A stretch of 64,000 nucleotides of DNA from SG8-4 sp964598225 (GCA_964598225.1 CAZRBG010000026.1:6380-70379), one strand, 5' to 3'; positions 17,206 through 25,889 are shown, counted from the first letter of the stretch. Notes: generated from the sequence alone by a model not told the origin. Translations and numbers: made by a program.

Positions 17206-20001
17206 TCACTTTTTGGCCCATATCCTCCACAACTGGCCGACGATGCACGTCAGGGAGCTTGCCGCAATTACCAGGAGCCAGCCGACCGGACCAGGGTTAA
17301 CAAGGCTCAATACGTCCGCCATGAACGGCACGTAGACAACGAATATCAGCAGTCCCGTGCACAAGGCCAGCGCCGTCCAGACGAACGGATTGCTCGTGAT
17401 GTCGTTTTTGAGAGCGCGTGTCTTTGCCGCCCGCATGTTGAAGATGTGCCATAATTGCGCGAACGCCAGCGTCAGAAATGAAATCGTTACCGCCTGTTCG
17501 GTTTCCATATTCAAAAGCTTGAAGGCAAGCGCGAAAGACAGAAGGACCGAAAACGTTAAAGTCATGCCGTAACCGAAGATCGAGAGCCAGCGGCTTTTCG
17601 GCAAAATTGGCTCGTCCGAAGGTCTCGGCGGCACCTGCATTATTCCCGGATCGCCCTTGCCGACGCCTAACGCCAGCGCCGGAAACACGTCGGTAACCAG
17701 GTTCAGAAACAGAATCTGCAGCGGCAGGATCGGCAGCGGAGCATTTACCACTGAAGCGGCAAAGACAATCATCACCTCGCTGATATTACAGGAGAGCAGA
17801 TAGATCACGAATTTTCGTATGTTCTCGAAGATAATGCGCCCCTGTTCGACGGCGACCACTATCGTGGAGAAGGAATCATCTTTCAGCACCATGTCGGCGG
17901 CTTCGGCCGCCACCTGAGTGCCGCGCTTGCCCATCGCAACGCCGATGTCGGCCTTTTTCAGAGCCGGAGCGTCGTTGACGCCGTCGCCGGTCATTGCCAC
18001 GACCGCCCCGGCCTGCTGATGGACCGCGACAAGGTCAAGCTTCTGGCTCGGGCTGACTCTCGCAAAGACCGGCGTCTTCCGGTAGGTCTCCTTGTCTTCG
18101 TCGGACATGGTGTCATACGCCTTAATGTCTTTGCCGATGATGACGTTTTCCCGGCCGGGTTCGAACAGGCCGATTGAAGCGGCTATGCTTGCGGCTGTCT
18201 TAGGATGGTCTCCGGTTATCATAACCGTCTGAATTCCCGCATTTCGGCAGGCTTCTATCGACCGGCCGACGTCCTCGCGGGCCGGGTCCTCCATGCAGGC
18301 CAGAGCCATGAAGATCAGGTCCTCGTACGGATCGGACGTGGCGAGGGCATTCCCTCGATCCGCCGCGGAGGACTCGGGACGGGCCTGCCCTTGTGCTTCA
18401 CTATTACAAGGGCGGGATGCCCTCGCCACCTCGGTCTCTTTCATCGCCAGCGCCAGAACCCGGTAGCCCTGTTCGGCGAGTTGGCCGTTCTGCCGCATCC
18501 AGAACTGCCGCCGCTCTTCGTCCATCGGCTCGTTCCCTTCCGGCCCGGCCACGAATTTGGCATCGGCGAGAATCGCCTCGGGCGCGCCCTTTACTGCCAC
18601 CCAATACTTATCGCTGGAGCGGTTGAAAGTCGCCATCTTCTTGGTGTCGGAGTCGAATGCGTCCTCGTACTCTTCGGGGTATTGTTTGTTGACCTCTTCG
18701 TAGTCGATGGAGGCTTTGCCCGCGGCTGCCAGAAAAGCCACTTCGAGCGGGTCGCCCACGCCGCTTGTCAAATCGCCCTTGCTCTTGTCCAGAGAAGCGT
18801 TGTTGCAAAGCACGCCGATCCGGAGTGTCTTTGTGAGTCTGTCGTTTTGTTTCGGATCGATAGGCTCTCCGTCGATTGAGAACTCCGCCAGGCCCCGCTC
18901 ATCGATCCGCCCGATCTTGATTCGCTGATCGGAGAAGACAATGTCGGTTACGGTCATCTTGTTCTCCGTCAACGTGCCGGTCTTGTCGGTACAGATGACG
19001 CTGACGCCGCCGAGCGTCTCGACAGCGGCCAGGTGGTTTATCATCGCGTTTCGCCTCGCCATGCGTATCATCCCGCGCGCCAGAGCGAGCGTGGCGACGA
19101 TGGGCAGCCCCTCCGGCACCGCCGCTACGGCCAGAGCGATCGCGGTCTCGATCATCTGAATCGTTTCCTTGCCCCTGGCGATTCCCGCCCCGGCGATAAC
19201 CGCGATCAACACCAGCGTTAGCCAGAGGAGCTTTCTGCCAAGCATATCCAGCCGCTGCTCCAGCGGCGTTATTTCCTCCTGGGCTTTCTGGACGAGATCT
19301 GTGATCTTGCCGAGTTCCGTCGCCATGCCGGTTGCCGTTACGACTGCTTCGCCCGAACCTCGCGTGACGGATGTCCCTTTATAGAGCATGTTCGTGCGGT
19401 CGCCCAGCGAGGCGGATTCGTCGACGCTCTTAGTCTGTTTTCCCGCCGGGACGGACTCGCCGGTCAAAACGGATTCATCCGCTTCGAGCTTGGCGGCGGT
19501 GACCAGCCGCATGTCCACACTCACGATGTCGCCGCCCTCGATCAGGACGATGTCGCCCGGGACCAGCTCGCGGGCCTGAACCTGCTCGACCTTGCCGGAT
19601 CGGCGAACCCTCGCAGTAATCCGCTCCATTCGATGGAGAGCTTCCATGGAGCGCACCGCCTTTAGTTCCATGAAGAAACCGATAGCGGCATTTATGGCTA
19701 TCACGCATGCAATCGCTATGCCGTCCATCCACTCCTGAAACGCCAGCGACAAAACGGCCGCGACGGCAAGGAGAATCACGATCAGGCTCTTGACCTGATT
19801 GAACAATATCTTTGCGGCACTTTTCTTCTCGGCTTCGCGAAGTCGATTCGGCCCGTACAACTTCAACAGCGACTTGACCTGCCTTTTATCGAGCCCCCCT
19901 TCGCGATCTACGCCGTAATGCTTGAGAACGTCTTCACCGTCGCGTGCCCAAGGTGTCGGGATACCGCCCGGGTCTCCTGATTTCCATTCTTTCTCAGCCA
20001 T
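17206..20001 (-). CDS. P2-type cation-transporting ATPase (Ca2+-ATPase-like) with a repeat-derived insert
   Basis: The about 931-residue pump has the phosphorylation motif DKTGTLTENKMT (near residue 337), the A-domain TGES, and the hinge MTGDGVNDAPALKKADIG. TM4 carries VPEGLP and TM6 NLVTDVFPALALG, which hold the cation ligands (Glu, Asn, Asp) of SERCA-type pumps, so Ca2+ export is the best guess. About residues 524-554 are an insert beginning VARASRPCNSEAQ, encoded by a palindromic repeat-type element, in the nucleotide-binding domain just before the strand DLIFMALACMEDPARED. An in-frame TTG at 20043 exists, but ATG 20001 (MAEKEWKSG) is the likelier start because the upstream part overlaps the relic gene next door. 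Confidence 0.9.
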   Translation of the reverse strand: MAEKEWKSGDPGGIPTPWARDGEDVLKHYGVDREGGLDKRQVKSLLKLYGPNRLREAEKKSAAKILFNQVKSLIVILLAVAAVLSLAFQEWMDGIAIACVIAINAAIGFFMELKAVRSMEALHRMERITARVRRSGKVEQVQARELVPGDIVLIEGGDIVSVDMRLVTAAKLEADESVLTGESVPAGKQTKSVDESASLGDRTNMLYKGTSVTRGSGEAVVTATGMATELGKITDLVQKAQEEITPLEQRLDMLGRKLLWLTLVLIAVIAGAGIARGKETIQMIETAIALAVAAVPEGLPIVATLALARGMIRMARRNAMINHLAAVETLGGVSVICTDKTGTLTENKMTVTDIVFSDQRIKIGRIDERGLAEFSIDGEPIDPKQNDRLTKTLRIGVLCNNASLDKSKGDLTSGVGDPLEVAFLAAAGKASIDYEEVNKQYPEEYEDAFDSDTKKMATFNRSSDKYWVAVKGAPEAILADAKFVAGPEGNEPMDEERRQFWMRQNGQLAEQGYRVLALAMKETEVARASRPCNSEAQGQARPESSAADRGNALATSDPYEDLIFMALACMEDPAREDVGRSIEACRNAGIQTVMITGDHPKTAASIAASIGLFEPGRENVIIGKDIKAYDTMSDEDKETYRKTPVFARVSPSQKLDLVAVHQQAGAVVAMTGDGVNDAPALKKADIGVAMGKRGTQVAAEAADMVLKDDSFSTIVVAVEQGRIIFENIRKFVIYLLSCNISEVMIVFAASVVNAPLPILPLQILFLNLVTDVFPALALGVGKGDPGIMQVPPRPSDEPILPKSRWLSIFGYGMTLTFSVLLSFALAFKLLNMETEQAVTISFLTLAFAQLWHIFNMRAAKTRALKNDITSNPFVWTALALCTGLLIFVVYVPFMADVLSLVNPGPVGWLLVIAASSLTCIVGQLWRIWAKK
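18338..18429. repeat. Repeat family D element inside the P-type ATPase gene
   Basis: The element is bounded by perfect 13-base inverted ends: gtggcgagggcat at 18338-18350 and atgccctcgccac at 18417-18429. It keeps the host gene in frame and adds about 31 codons. Related copies lie at 9257-9304 and 56935-56964. It has no coding capacity of its own and behaves like a MITE or REP-type insertion. Confidence 0.75.
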
Positions 20002-20029
20002 TAATTCGATTCCGTTCTCTATCTCGTTT

Positions 20030-20273
20030 TTATATCGGTCCAATGCCCAGCGTTTTGCGGGCTTCCTGAGCGGTCATTGGTTCTAATCCCGTTGCTTCGA
20101 CCAAATCCCTTAATCTGACCACCAGCTCGACGTTAGTTGTTGCCGTCTTGTCGGGCGCAGGCAACGACCTCCCGGGCGATATCCTCGGCCTTTTCGGGGT
20201 TGCGGCAGCCCGGCGGCATCTCCGAGCCCGGATGCTTCACCGGAGCGACCGCGATGATGACATTTCTGCTCAT
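20030..20273 (-). pseudogene. BKACE-like (3-keto-5-aminohexanoate cleavage family) gene with the middle deleted
   Basis: From ATG 20273 (AAGGGA upstream) the minus strand reads MSRNVIIAVAPVKHPGSEMP and on to AREVVACARQDG, which resembles the N-terminus of beta-keto acid cleavage enzymes, and then stops. In the next frame, from about 20155 to the stop at 20030, it reads TNVELVVRLRDLVEATGLEP and ends EARKTLGIGPI, which resembles the C-terminus of the same family. The family is about 270-300 residues long, so some 190-220 codons of the barrel are missing and the junction is frameshifted. The start and ribosome binding site are intact, as expected for a recent internal deletion. The assignment is by recall of the family ends and needs a profile search. 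Confidence 0.6.
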
Positions 20274-20566
20274 AATGACTTATCCCTTCTGCGATTTCCG
20301 ATTCGCCGTCTGAAACACTGTGCCTCGGCGGCTGTAAGGATACTACAATACCGGCATGGATTTCAATTTCTTTTCCTTGATCGCGGCGTCGGGTTATATT
20401 ATATTGCCGCCGGTATCTATGGAATGGATCGGTGATTTCTCGGTGTAAGGAGATGCCCAAGAATCAGCTTCAGGGTGTTTCTTCGTTTTGGAGCGGTTTT
20501 ATGCGCGGTGCAACTTCGGTTGTGCTTTAATTCACGGATGACTTGACAGATATGGAGGTTTGTGAA

Positions 20567-21190
20567 ATGGAATCGAAAAAGTGGATTTGGATCGTAGTAG
20601 TGTGCCTGGCGATAGCTATAGTTTGCCAGGTCGCCAAAATCGCTAATGTAGAGCCGACGGGGCCGCAAGGGCCAGGGAAGGAGCCGGCTTTGCAGCCGGA
20701 CCAGACCACAACGCAGACGGCCTCGCTCGCAGGCCTGTCGAATATGCCGGAGCAAAAAACACCGCCGACCATCGAACCGGCCAAAGTTGAAGAGCCGAAA
20801 CAAGTGGATTCTGCCGCAGAACCGGAAAGAGAAGATTCAGCACCGATGCCGGAAGAACAATCTCAAGAAACAGAGGAACCGGCCGAAGAGCAGAATCCAC
20901 CTTCACCGGAGACTGAACAGCCACATGAAGACGGTGGGGCGAGCCCCACCGTACAGACTGCTGCTACCGCTGCCGTTGCTGTCGCTCCTTCAAACAACGG
21001 CCTTGTACGCGGTATAGTCTACAGCGCCGATTCCGGCTCAGCCCTGATCGACGATACGATAGTCCAGGCAGGAGACACTATCGACGGTGTCAAGGTCGTC
21101 ACAATTCACGCCGACGGAGTCAACTTCGAAAAGAACGGCCAGCGCTGGACCCAGGAAGTAAGCGAAAAACCGAACCCGCAATGGCAATAA
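20567..21190 (+). CDS. Membrane-anchored protein with acidic linker and GspB-like C-terminal domain
   Basis: The start was placed at ATG 20567, seven bases after GGAGGT; an earlier ATG at 20543 has no such site. The 207-residue product has one N-terminal TM segment (WIWIVVVCLAIAIVCQVA), a long Pro/Glu-rich linker (about 25-135) and a C-terminal domain of about 65 residues (VRGIVYSADSGSALIDDTIV, then DTIDGVKVVTIHADGVNF). The last part resembles the GspB/PulB C-terminal domain of type II secretion or pilus assembly proteins: a short regulatory OB-like module. The linker contains GGASPT, encoded by a family C palindrome. No other secretion gene is adjacent, so the role is uncertain. Confidence 0.7.
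   Translation: MESKKWIWIVVVCLAIAIVCQVAKIANVEPTGPQGPGKEPALQPDQTTTQTASLAGLSNMPEQKTPPTIEPAKVEEPKQVDSAAEPEREDSAPMPEEQSQETEEPAEEQNPPSPETEQPHEDGGASPTVQTAATAAVAVAPSNNGLVRGIVYSADSGSALIDDTIVQAGDTIDGVKVVTIHADGVNFEKNGQRWTQEVSEKPNPQWQ
20931..20952. repeat. Family C palindrome inside a coding region
   Basis: The arms acggtggggc and gccccaccgt pair perfectly around a two-base loop. The palindrome lies in the flexible linker of the gene at 20567-21190 and is translated as DGGASPTV. Confidence 0.75.
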
Positions 21191-21248
21191 GTTCTAGCCC
21201 GACTCATTGCACGTTACCGATTACTTGTGGGTTCGGGCAAGAATGTAA

Positions 21249-21299
21249 GGGGGCCTTGGCCCGCCGATCAGCAATGGTGCGGCAAGGCCCACCCTACCA
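21249..21299. repeat. Family C-like repeat remnants
   Basis: Bases 21249-21264 (ggggccttggcccgcc) and 21275-21299 (ggtgcggcaaggcccaccct) resemble degraded family C arms. They lie in the 320-base gap between the gene at 20567 and the one at 21511; nothing else is recognised in that gap. Confidence 0.5.
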
Positions 21300-21510
21300 A
21301 CTCGCGGCATGAGCGTTTTCCTGATTTCATTAATATTTGCCTGACAGCTTCATTCAATATAGACCCGAAAACAGTGAAATCCGTTACACAAATTTGCGGA
21401 AAAAGCCGCCCCTTTTGGCCCATCATCAAAAAATCCCTTGAATCGGAGGCAGCAAACGAGTTTAATATGGGCTGAGGTGGTTTTCTTTGATTGGTTTTGG
21501 GAGTTCGACG

Positions 21511-22287
21511 ATGGCTCTTAAGGAGTTATGGTCCAGTACGGGTAGATGGCTCAAGAAGAACAATCCGCTTGCGCCGGTGGCTCGTCGGCCGGAGATAGGT
21601 GACGACGGCCTCATCAGCCGTGACGACGAGGTCGACGAGCGGGCGGATGAGGAGTCGTCGCACGCCGAGATTCGCAATAGTGAGATGGCGATCAGATCCG
21701 CGGCGCAGGGGGAGAGACAGGAACAACTACAGAAGCTCCAGAAAGGCTTCGAGCAGCTCGTCGAGCAATTAAAGGGGATTAACGAGCATCTGGACCGCCA
21801 GGCCGGCCAGCACGAGGAGCTGATGGGCCGAATCGAGCAACTGCCCAGAATACTCGAGAGCTTTCCTCAAGTCGTTGAAAACCAAAAACACACGACCGAG
21901 GCATTGCTCGAGCAGTTGAAAACCGCCGCGGCCAAGAACGAGCGGTTCATCGATGCCGTCGAGAAGATTCCCAATGAAACCGCAAAGCAGACCGACGCTC
22001 TGGTCAATATCGACCATCAACTTGCCGCTGCTGCTGATCTCGACGTCCAAAGGACCGAGAGCTTCAACAATTTCAACGACTCGCTGGATAAACTGAACCA
22101 AAGCACCATGAGTCAGACCGACGGCATAATCCAGATGAGCAAGACTTTCGCCGCCAGCGACAGATATCTCAAGTACATCATCTCCCGGCAGAATAAGCGC
22201 TTTATGTGGATTTTTATCGCTGCTATCAGCGTTTGTGTGACTGCTATCCTGATACTGACTGGCGTCGTTGTCTACCTGAGCTATTGA
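21511..22287 (+). CDS. Coiled-coil protein with a C-terminal membrane anchor
   Basis: The start is ATG 21511, with GGGAG eight bases upstream; the TTG at 21487 is a weaker option. The 258-residue protein is mostly hydrophilic and helical, with heptad-like Leu/Gln/Glu stretches (LQKLQKGFEQLVEQLKGINE and later segments). It ends in a single hydrophobic segment (FMWIFIAAISVCVTAILILT), giving a tail-anchored topology with the body in the cytoplasm. I do not recognise the family. It resembles planctomycete proteins with chemoreceptor-like coils, but there is no signalling hairpin motif. Confidence 0.7.
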   Translation: MALKELWSSTGRWLKKNNPLAPVARRPEIGDDGLISRDDEVDERADEESSHAEIRNSEMAIRSAAQGERQEQLQKLQKGFEQLVEQLKGINEHLDRQAGQHEELMGRIEQLPRILESFPQVVENQKHTTEALLEQLKTAAAKNERFIDAVEKIPNETAKQTDALVNIDHQLAAAADLDVQRTESFNNFNDSLDKLNQSTMSQTDGIIQMSKTFAASDRYLKYIISRQNKRFMWIFIAAISVCVTAILILTGVVVYLSY

Positions 22288-22480
22288 CGTTACCGAGAAA
22301 TCGCCGCAATCCGCCTCCAAGAGTCGCCTCACTTCTCTGTTTCAGGAATAAAAATTTACGCTAAATCCAGCAATAGACGATAAATACAGTTGAAAAACGT
22401 TTCTATTTGAGTAAACTACGCGGAATTTATGCGCGATTATTGCGAATGAGAATTGTCTCGAACCGGAAAGGAGTAAAGAA

Positions 22481-24895
22481 GTGAAGATTCTTAAAAGTGT
22501 AGTTGTACTCTTTGTCCTTGCACTCGGCTTGGCCGCAACGGCGACGGCAGCCGAAAGCTCGCCGCCGCAAGCAGCGGATGGCGGCGGCACGTGGTTGTGG
22601 TGGATCGCGCCGCTTGGGTCTCTGCTGGCGCTCGGCTTTGCATTCTACTTCTATAAGAAGGTGATGGAAGCCTCCGAAGGCAACGAGAAAATGATTGAGA
22701 TTGCCAGGCACGTCCGCGAGGGCGCTTATGCATATCTGTTCCGTCAGTACAGCGTGGTTACGTTGGTATTTATCATCCTCCTGGCGATTTTCGCCTTCCT
22801 CGCTTACAAGGGCGTTCAGAATCCATTCGTGCCGGTTGCCTTTCTGACGGGCGGTTTCTTCAGCGGTTTGTGCGGATTTTTAGGGATGAAGACGGCGACG
22901 AACGCCTCGGCAAGGACCGCCCAGGGCGCCAGCAAGAGTCTCAACAGCGGCCTCCAGGTCGCGTTCCGTTCCGGGGCTGTGATGGGACTGGTTGTTGTGG
23001 GATTCGGGCTCTTCGATATCAGCATGTGGTATCTGATCCTGGATAAGGTTGTCTATACCACCGCGAATATGGCCGAAGGGCTTACTTTCCTGGGCCTGCA
23101 ACTTGTTAAGCCCGGGATGGACTCCGACCACAAGCTCGTGGAAATCACCACGACCATGCTCACCTTCGGCATGGGAGCTTCAACCCAGGCGTTATTCGCG
23201 CGTGTCGGCGGCGGCATTTATACCAAGGCCGCCGATGTTGGGGCGGACCTGGTCGGTAAGGTCGAAGCGGGGATTCCCGAAGACGATCCGCGAAACCCGG
23301 CCACCATTGCCGACAACGTCGGCGATAACGTCGGAGACGTCGCCGGCATGGGCGCGGACCTTTACGAAAGCTACTGCGGCTCGATACTGGCAACCGCCGC
23401 TCTTGGTGCGGCACTGACTCTCGGTACTCTGCCGGAAGGCGTAACGCCGCTGAAGGCTGTCCTGGCGCCGATGATTGTCGCCGGCATTGGCATTTTGCTT
23501 TCGATTACCGGCATATTCATGGTCCGCTGCAAAGAGGACGCCAGCCAGAAGAATCTCCTGAGAGCACTGCTGACAGGCACGCTCGGCAGTTCCGTTTTCA
23601 TCATTGCCGCCGTTGCCATTCTGGCCGCCCTTGACTGGATCACCTGGGGCGTGTTCGGCTCGGTCGTCTCCGGTCTGGTAGCCGGCGTTCTGATCGGACA
23701 ATTCACCGAATACTATACCTCCGACGAATACAAGCCGACCAGGGGCATTGCCGATCAGGCGGAAATGGGACCCGCCACAACGATTATCGATGGTCTTGCC
23801 ACAGGCATGTACTCGGCGGGTCTTCCGGTTGTTACGATAGTAATCGGCATTCTCTGTGCATTCGGTTTCGCCGGCGGTTTCTCGAACATCGCAATGGGTC
23901 TTTACGGCATCGGCTTTGCCGCGGTTGGAATGCTTTCCACACTGGGGATTACTCTGGCGACCGACGCTTACGGGCCGATCGCAGATAATGCCGGCGGCAA
24001 CGCCGAAATGAGCGGCCTGGGCCCGGAGGTCAGGAACCGAACGGACGCATTGGACGCTCTCGGCAACACCACCGCAGCGACCGGCAAAGGCTTTGCCATC
24101 GGCTCGGCGGCATTGACGGCTATGGCCCTTCTCGCGGCCTACGTCGAAGAGGTCCGGATATGGATTGGCCGACTGGCAAATGAAAGCGCCGATGGAATCT
24201 ATCAGGTCGGAACCGTCGTGTTCTCCGGCAAGGAAGGCATTGAAAATGCCGTTAACGTCAAGACGGCCGGGATGCCGCATTTCGTGGAGGCATATAACCT
24301 GACGATTATGAGCCCGAAGCTTATCGGCGGTATTTTCATCGGCGCGATGATGGCATTTGTCTTCAGTGCGATGACTATGAAGGCGGTGGGCCGGGCGGCC
24401 GGTGCGATGGTGAACGAAGTTCGCCGGCAGTTCAAGGAAATCGCCGGGATTATGGAGGGAACCGGCAAGCCGGACTATGCCCGCTGTGTCGCTATTTCCA
24501 CCAAGGGTGCTCAAAAGGAAATGCTGCTGCCGTCTCTATTGGCGATTATTGTGCCGGTTGCGACCGGCCTGCTGCTGGGCGTAGCCGGTGTTATGGGCCT
24601 GCTTGTTGGTGGCCTGACTACCGGGTTTGTACTCGCTATCACACTGAACAACTCCGGCGGGGCATGGGACAACGCCAAGAAGTTCATCGAAAAAGGCGCG
24701 CACGGCGGGAAAGGCTCCGAAGCCCACAAGGCCGCGGTTGTTGGCGATACTGTTGGCGACCCATGCAAGGACACCTCCGGCCCCAGCCTGAACATCCTCA
24801 TCAAGCTGATGACGATGGTCAGCGTGGTCTTCTCAGGCGTGGTCGTCAAATTCGCCCCCATGGTCAGCGAATGGCTCCACCTCGGCGGCCAGTGA
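22481..24895 (+). CDS. hppA: Membrane-bound ion-translocating pyrophosphatase
   Basis: The 804-residue protein has about 16 TM segments and couples pyrophosphate hydrolysis to H+ or Na+ export. The substrate-binding motif DVGADLVGKVEAG (near residue 252) is followed by EDDPRNPATIADNVGDNVGD. A second acidic cluster is seen at DNAGGNAEM, and VGDTVGDPCKDTSGP lies near the C-terminus. In GNTTAATGKG the position that is Lys in K+-independent enzymes is Ala, so a K+-dependent type is expected; H+ versus Na+ specificity cannot be decided by eye. The GTG start has AAAGGAG seven bases upstream, and the N-terminus looks like a signal peptide or extra TM. A terminator hairpin follows. Confidence 0.95.
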   Translation: MKILKSVVVLFVLALGLAATATAAESSPPQAADGGGTWLWWIAPLGSLLALGFAFYFYKKVMEASEGNEKMIEIARHVREGAYAYLFRQYSVVTLVFIILLAIFAFLAYKGVQNPFVPVAFLTGGFFSGLCGFLGMKTATNASARTAQGASKSLNSGLQVAFRSGAVMGLVVVGFGLFDISMWYLILDKVVYTTANMAEGLTFLGLQLVKPGMDSDHKLVEITTTMLTFGMGASTQALFARVGGGIYTKAADVGADLVGKVEAGIPEDDPRNPATIADNVGDNVGDVAGMGADLYESYCGSILATAALGAALTLGTLPEGVTPLKAVLAPMIVAGIGILLSITGIFMVRCKEDASQKNLLRALLTGTLGSSVFIIAAVAILAALDWITWGVFGSVVSGLVAGVLIGQFTEYYTSDEYKPTRGIADQAEMGPATTIIDGLATGMYSAGLPVVTIVIGILCAFGFAGGFSNIAMGLYGIGFAAVGMLSTLGITLATDAYGPIADNAGGNAEMSGLGPEVRNRTDALDALGNTTAATGKGFAIGSAALTAMALLAAYVEEVRIWIGRLANESADGIYQVGTVVFSGKEGIENAVNVKTAGMPHFVEAYNLTIMSPKLIGGIFIGAMMAFVFSAMTMKAVGRAAGAMVNEVRRQFKEIAGIMEGTGKPDYARCVAISTKGAQKEMLLPSLLAIIVPVATGLLLGVAGVMGLLVGGLTTGFVLAITLNNSGGAWDNAKKFIEKGAHGGKGSEAHKAAVVGDTVGDPCKDTSGPSLNILIKLMTMVSVVFSGVVVKFAPMVSEWLHLGGQ

Positions 24896-24948
24896 TCGCC
24901 CACCCTGCGGCACGGCTGACGCAGCGGCACAAGCAAGTTAATCTATCG

Positions 24949-24977
24949 GGGCAGTCAATTCGGCTGCCCTGTTTTTT
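24949..24977 (+). terminator. Rho-independent terminator after hppA
   Basis: The arms gggcag and ctgccc enclose a nine-base loop and are followed by tgtttttt. The hairpin lies 54 bases after the hppA stop. Confidence 0.75.
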
Positions 24978-25034
24978 ACGCGCAAGGAGAATTGAGCGAG
25001 AATCGAAAAAGTTTTCAAAAAAGCAAAAATATCG

Positions 25035-25063
25035 TTGACATGTTGTATATCATAGGCTATACT
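25035..25063 (+). promoter_or_regulatory. Sigma-70-type promoter for the HicAB-like module
   Basis: TTGACA (25035-25040) and TATACT (25058-25063) are separated by exactly 17 bases. The -10 region lies in a loose dyad (gtatat ... ctatac) that could be the operator bound by the ribbon-helix-helix antitoxin. Transcription would start near 25070 and give a leader of about 100 bases. Confidence 0.7.
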
Positions 25064-25106
25064 TCAAGTAAAGGTCAAAAAATGGTCTGGCATACGCGAT
25101 AATTGA

Positions 25107-25178
25107 GCCATCGTAGGTTTGAGTTGTTGCGCCAAGGTTAGTATTTGAACGTTTTATTCATAAGGAACCTACGATGGC
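25107..25178 (+). promoter_or_regulatory. Perfect 13-base inverted repeat that covers the start codon of the HicA-like gene
   Basis: The left arm gccatcgtaggtt (25107-25119) is the exact reverse complement of aacctacgatggc (25166-25178). The right arm contains the ATG at 25174 and touches the aagga ribosome binding site. In the mRNA the hairpin (46-base loop) would hide the toxin start; as DNA it could be a second operator. Confidence 0.7.
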
Positions 25179-25368
25179 GCTGAAAGTTGATTTTGAAGAA
25201 GTATTAGAGTTATTCGAGTCGCACGGCTGGGAATTATATGGTTTCTGGTTGCCCTATCGTGTTTTTAGAGGCCCGAATGACCCGGATGTACTACCTTGGT
25301 TTGTCGAGGTAAAAGACAGAAAAGTTTCAAAAGAAGATTTTGATAAAATCAAAAAATTCTTTAGCTAA
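25174..25368 (+). CDS. HicA-like small toxin candidate
   Basis: The 64-residue protein has a compact alpha-beta-beta-beta-alpha pattern: VDFEEVLELFESHGWEL, then YRVFRGPNDPDVLPWFVEV, then a C-terminal helix (KEDFDKIKKFF). This fits a HicA-type dsRBD fold, and it is followed 12 bases later by a HicB-like gene. The catalytic His in the GSHH motif of classical HicA is missing: the corresponding stretch reads FWLPYRVF. Either this is a divergent subfamily with another mechanism, or the toxin is inactive. Call rests on size, fold pattern and partner. Confidence 0.62.
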   Translation: MALKVDFEEVLELFESHGWELYGFWLPYRVFRGPNDPDVLPWFVEVKDRKVSKEDFDKIKKFFS

Positions 25369-25380
25369 GGGAGAACCAGA

Positions 25381-25779
25381 ATGGAACCCAAAGACCTTAA
25401 GAAAACCTTAAGGCCCGCCACTTTACGTAAAGCACGTAAGATCGTAGCCGGATATACTATATCAATCAATCCAGCGACGCAGTCCGGGTTTGTGGGCAGT
25501 GCGTATGAATTTCCGACGGCTTTCGGCAGAGGCAAGACAAGAGAAGAATGCCTCAAGGCGACACAAGAAGTCCTGGCAGTGGCTGTAGCTACGATGCTGC
25601 ATGCAGGCGGGACTCCTCCGGAACCAGCCTCACAAAAGAGAACAGTGCAGGTGAACGTCCGGCTCACCCAAAGGGAAAAGGCTATTCTGTCTAAAGTAGC
25701 TGCTAATTCCGGATTCACGGGCTTGTCTCAATTCATGCGTGCTTCTGCTTTGAATAATGCCCCAAAAGTCATTCTCTGA
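25381..25779 (+). CDS. HicB-like antitoxin with C-terminal ribbon-helix-helix domain
   Basis: In the 132-residue protein, residues about 20-85 form a HicB-type partial RNase H fold (YTISINPATQSGFVGSAYEF and the following EECLKATQEVLAVAVATML). Residues about 90-128 match a ribbon-helix-helix DNA-binding domain (RTVQVNVRLTQREKAILSKV, then FTGLSQFMRASAL). GGGAG precedes the ATG. Such proteins neutralise the HicA partner and repress their own promoter. The gene order toxin then antitoxin is that of hicAB. Good confidence for the family, moderate for activity. Confidence 0.75.
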   Translation: MEPKDLKKTLRPATLRKARKIVAGYTISINPATQSGFVGSAYEFPTAFGRGKTREECLKATQEVLAVAVATMLHAGGTPPEPASQKRTVQVNVRLTQREKAILSKVAANSGFTGLSQFMRASALNNAPKVIL

Positions 25780-25889
25780 GCATTGTCCTGTCTCGGCTTC
25801 AAGGGCATTTCCGACTTTCCACGCAACACAGCACTCAACACCGTCCTCTCCAGCCGCTGATAGACTATATCGAAATCACTATAGGGATC

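Noticed and set aside
23192..24514. Long open frame antisense to the pyrophosphatase gene
   Set aside because: It is a shadow frame of G+C-rich coding sequence; the sense frame has complete pyrophosphatase motifs.
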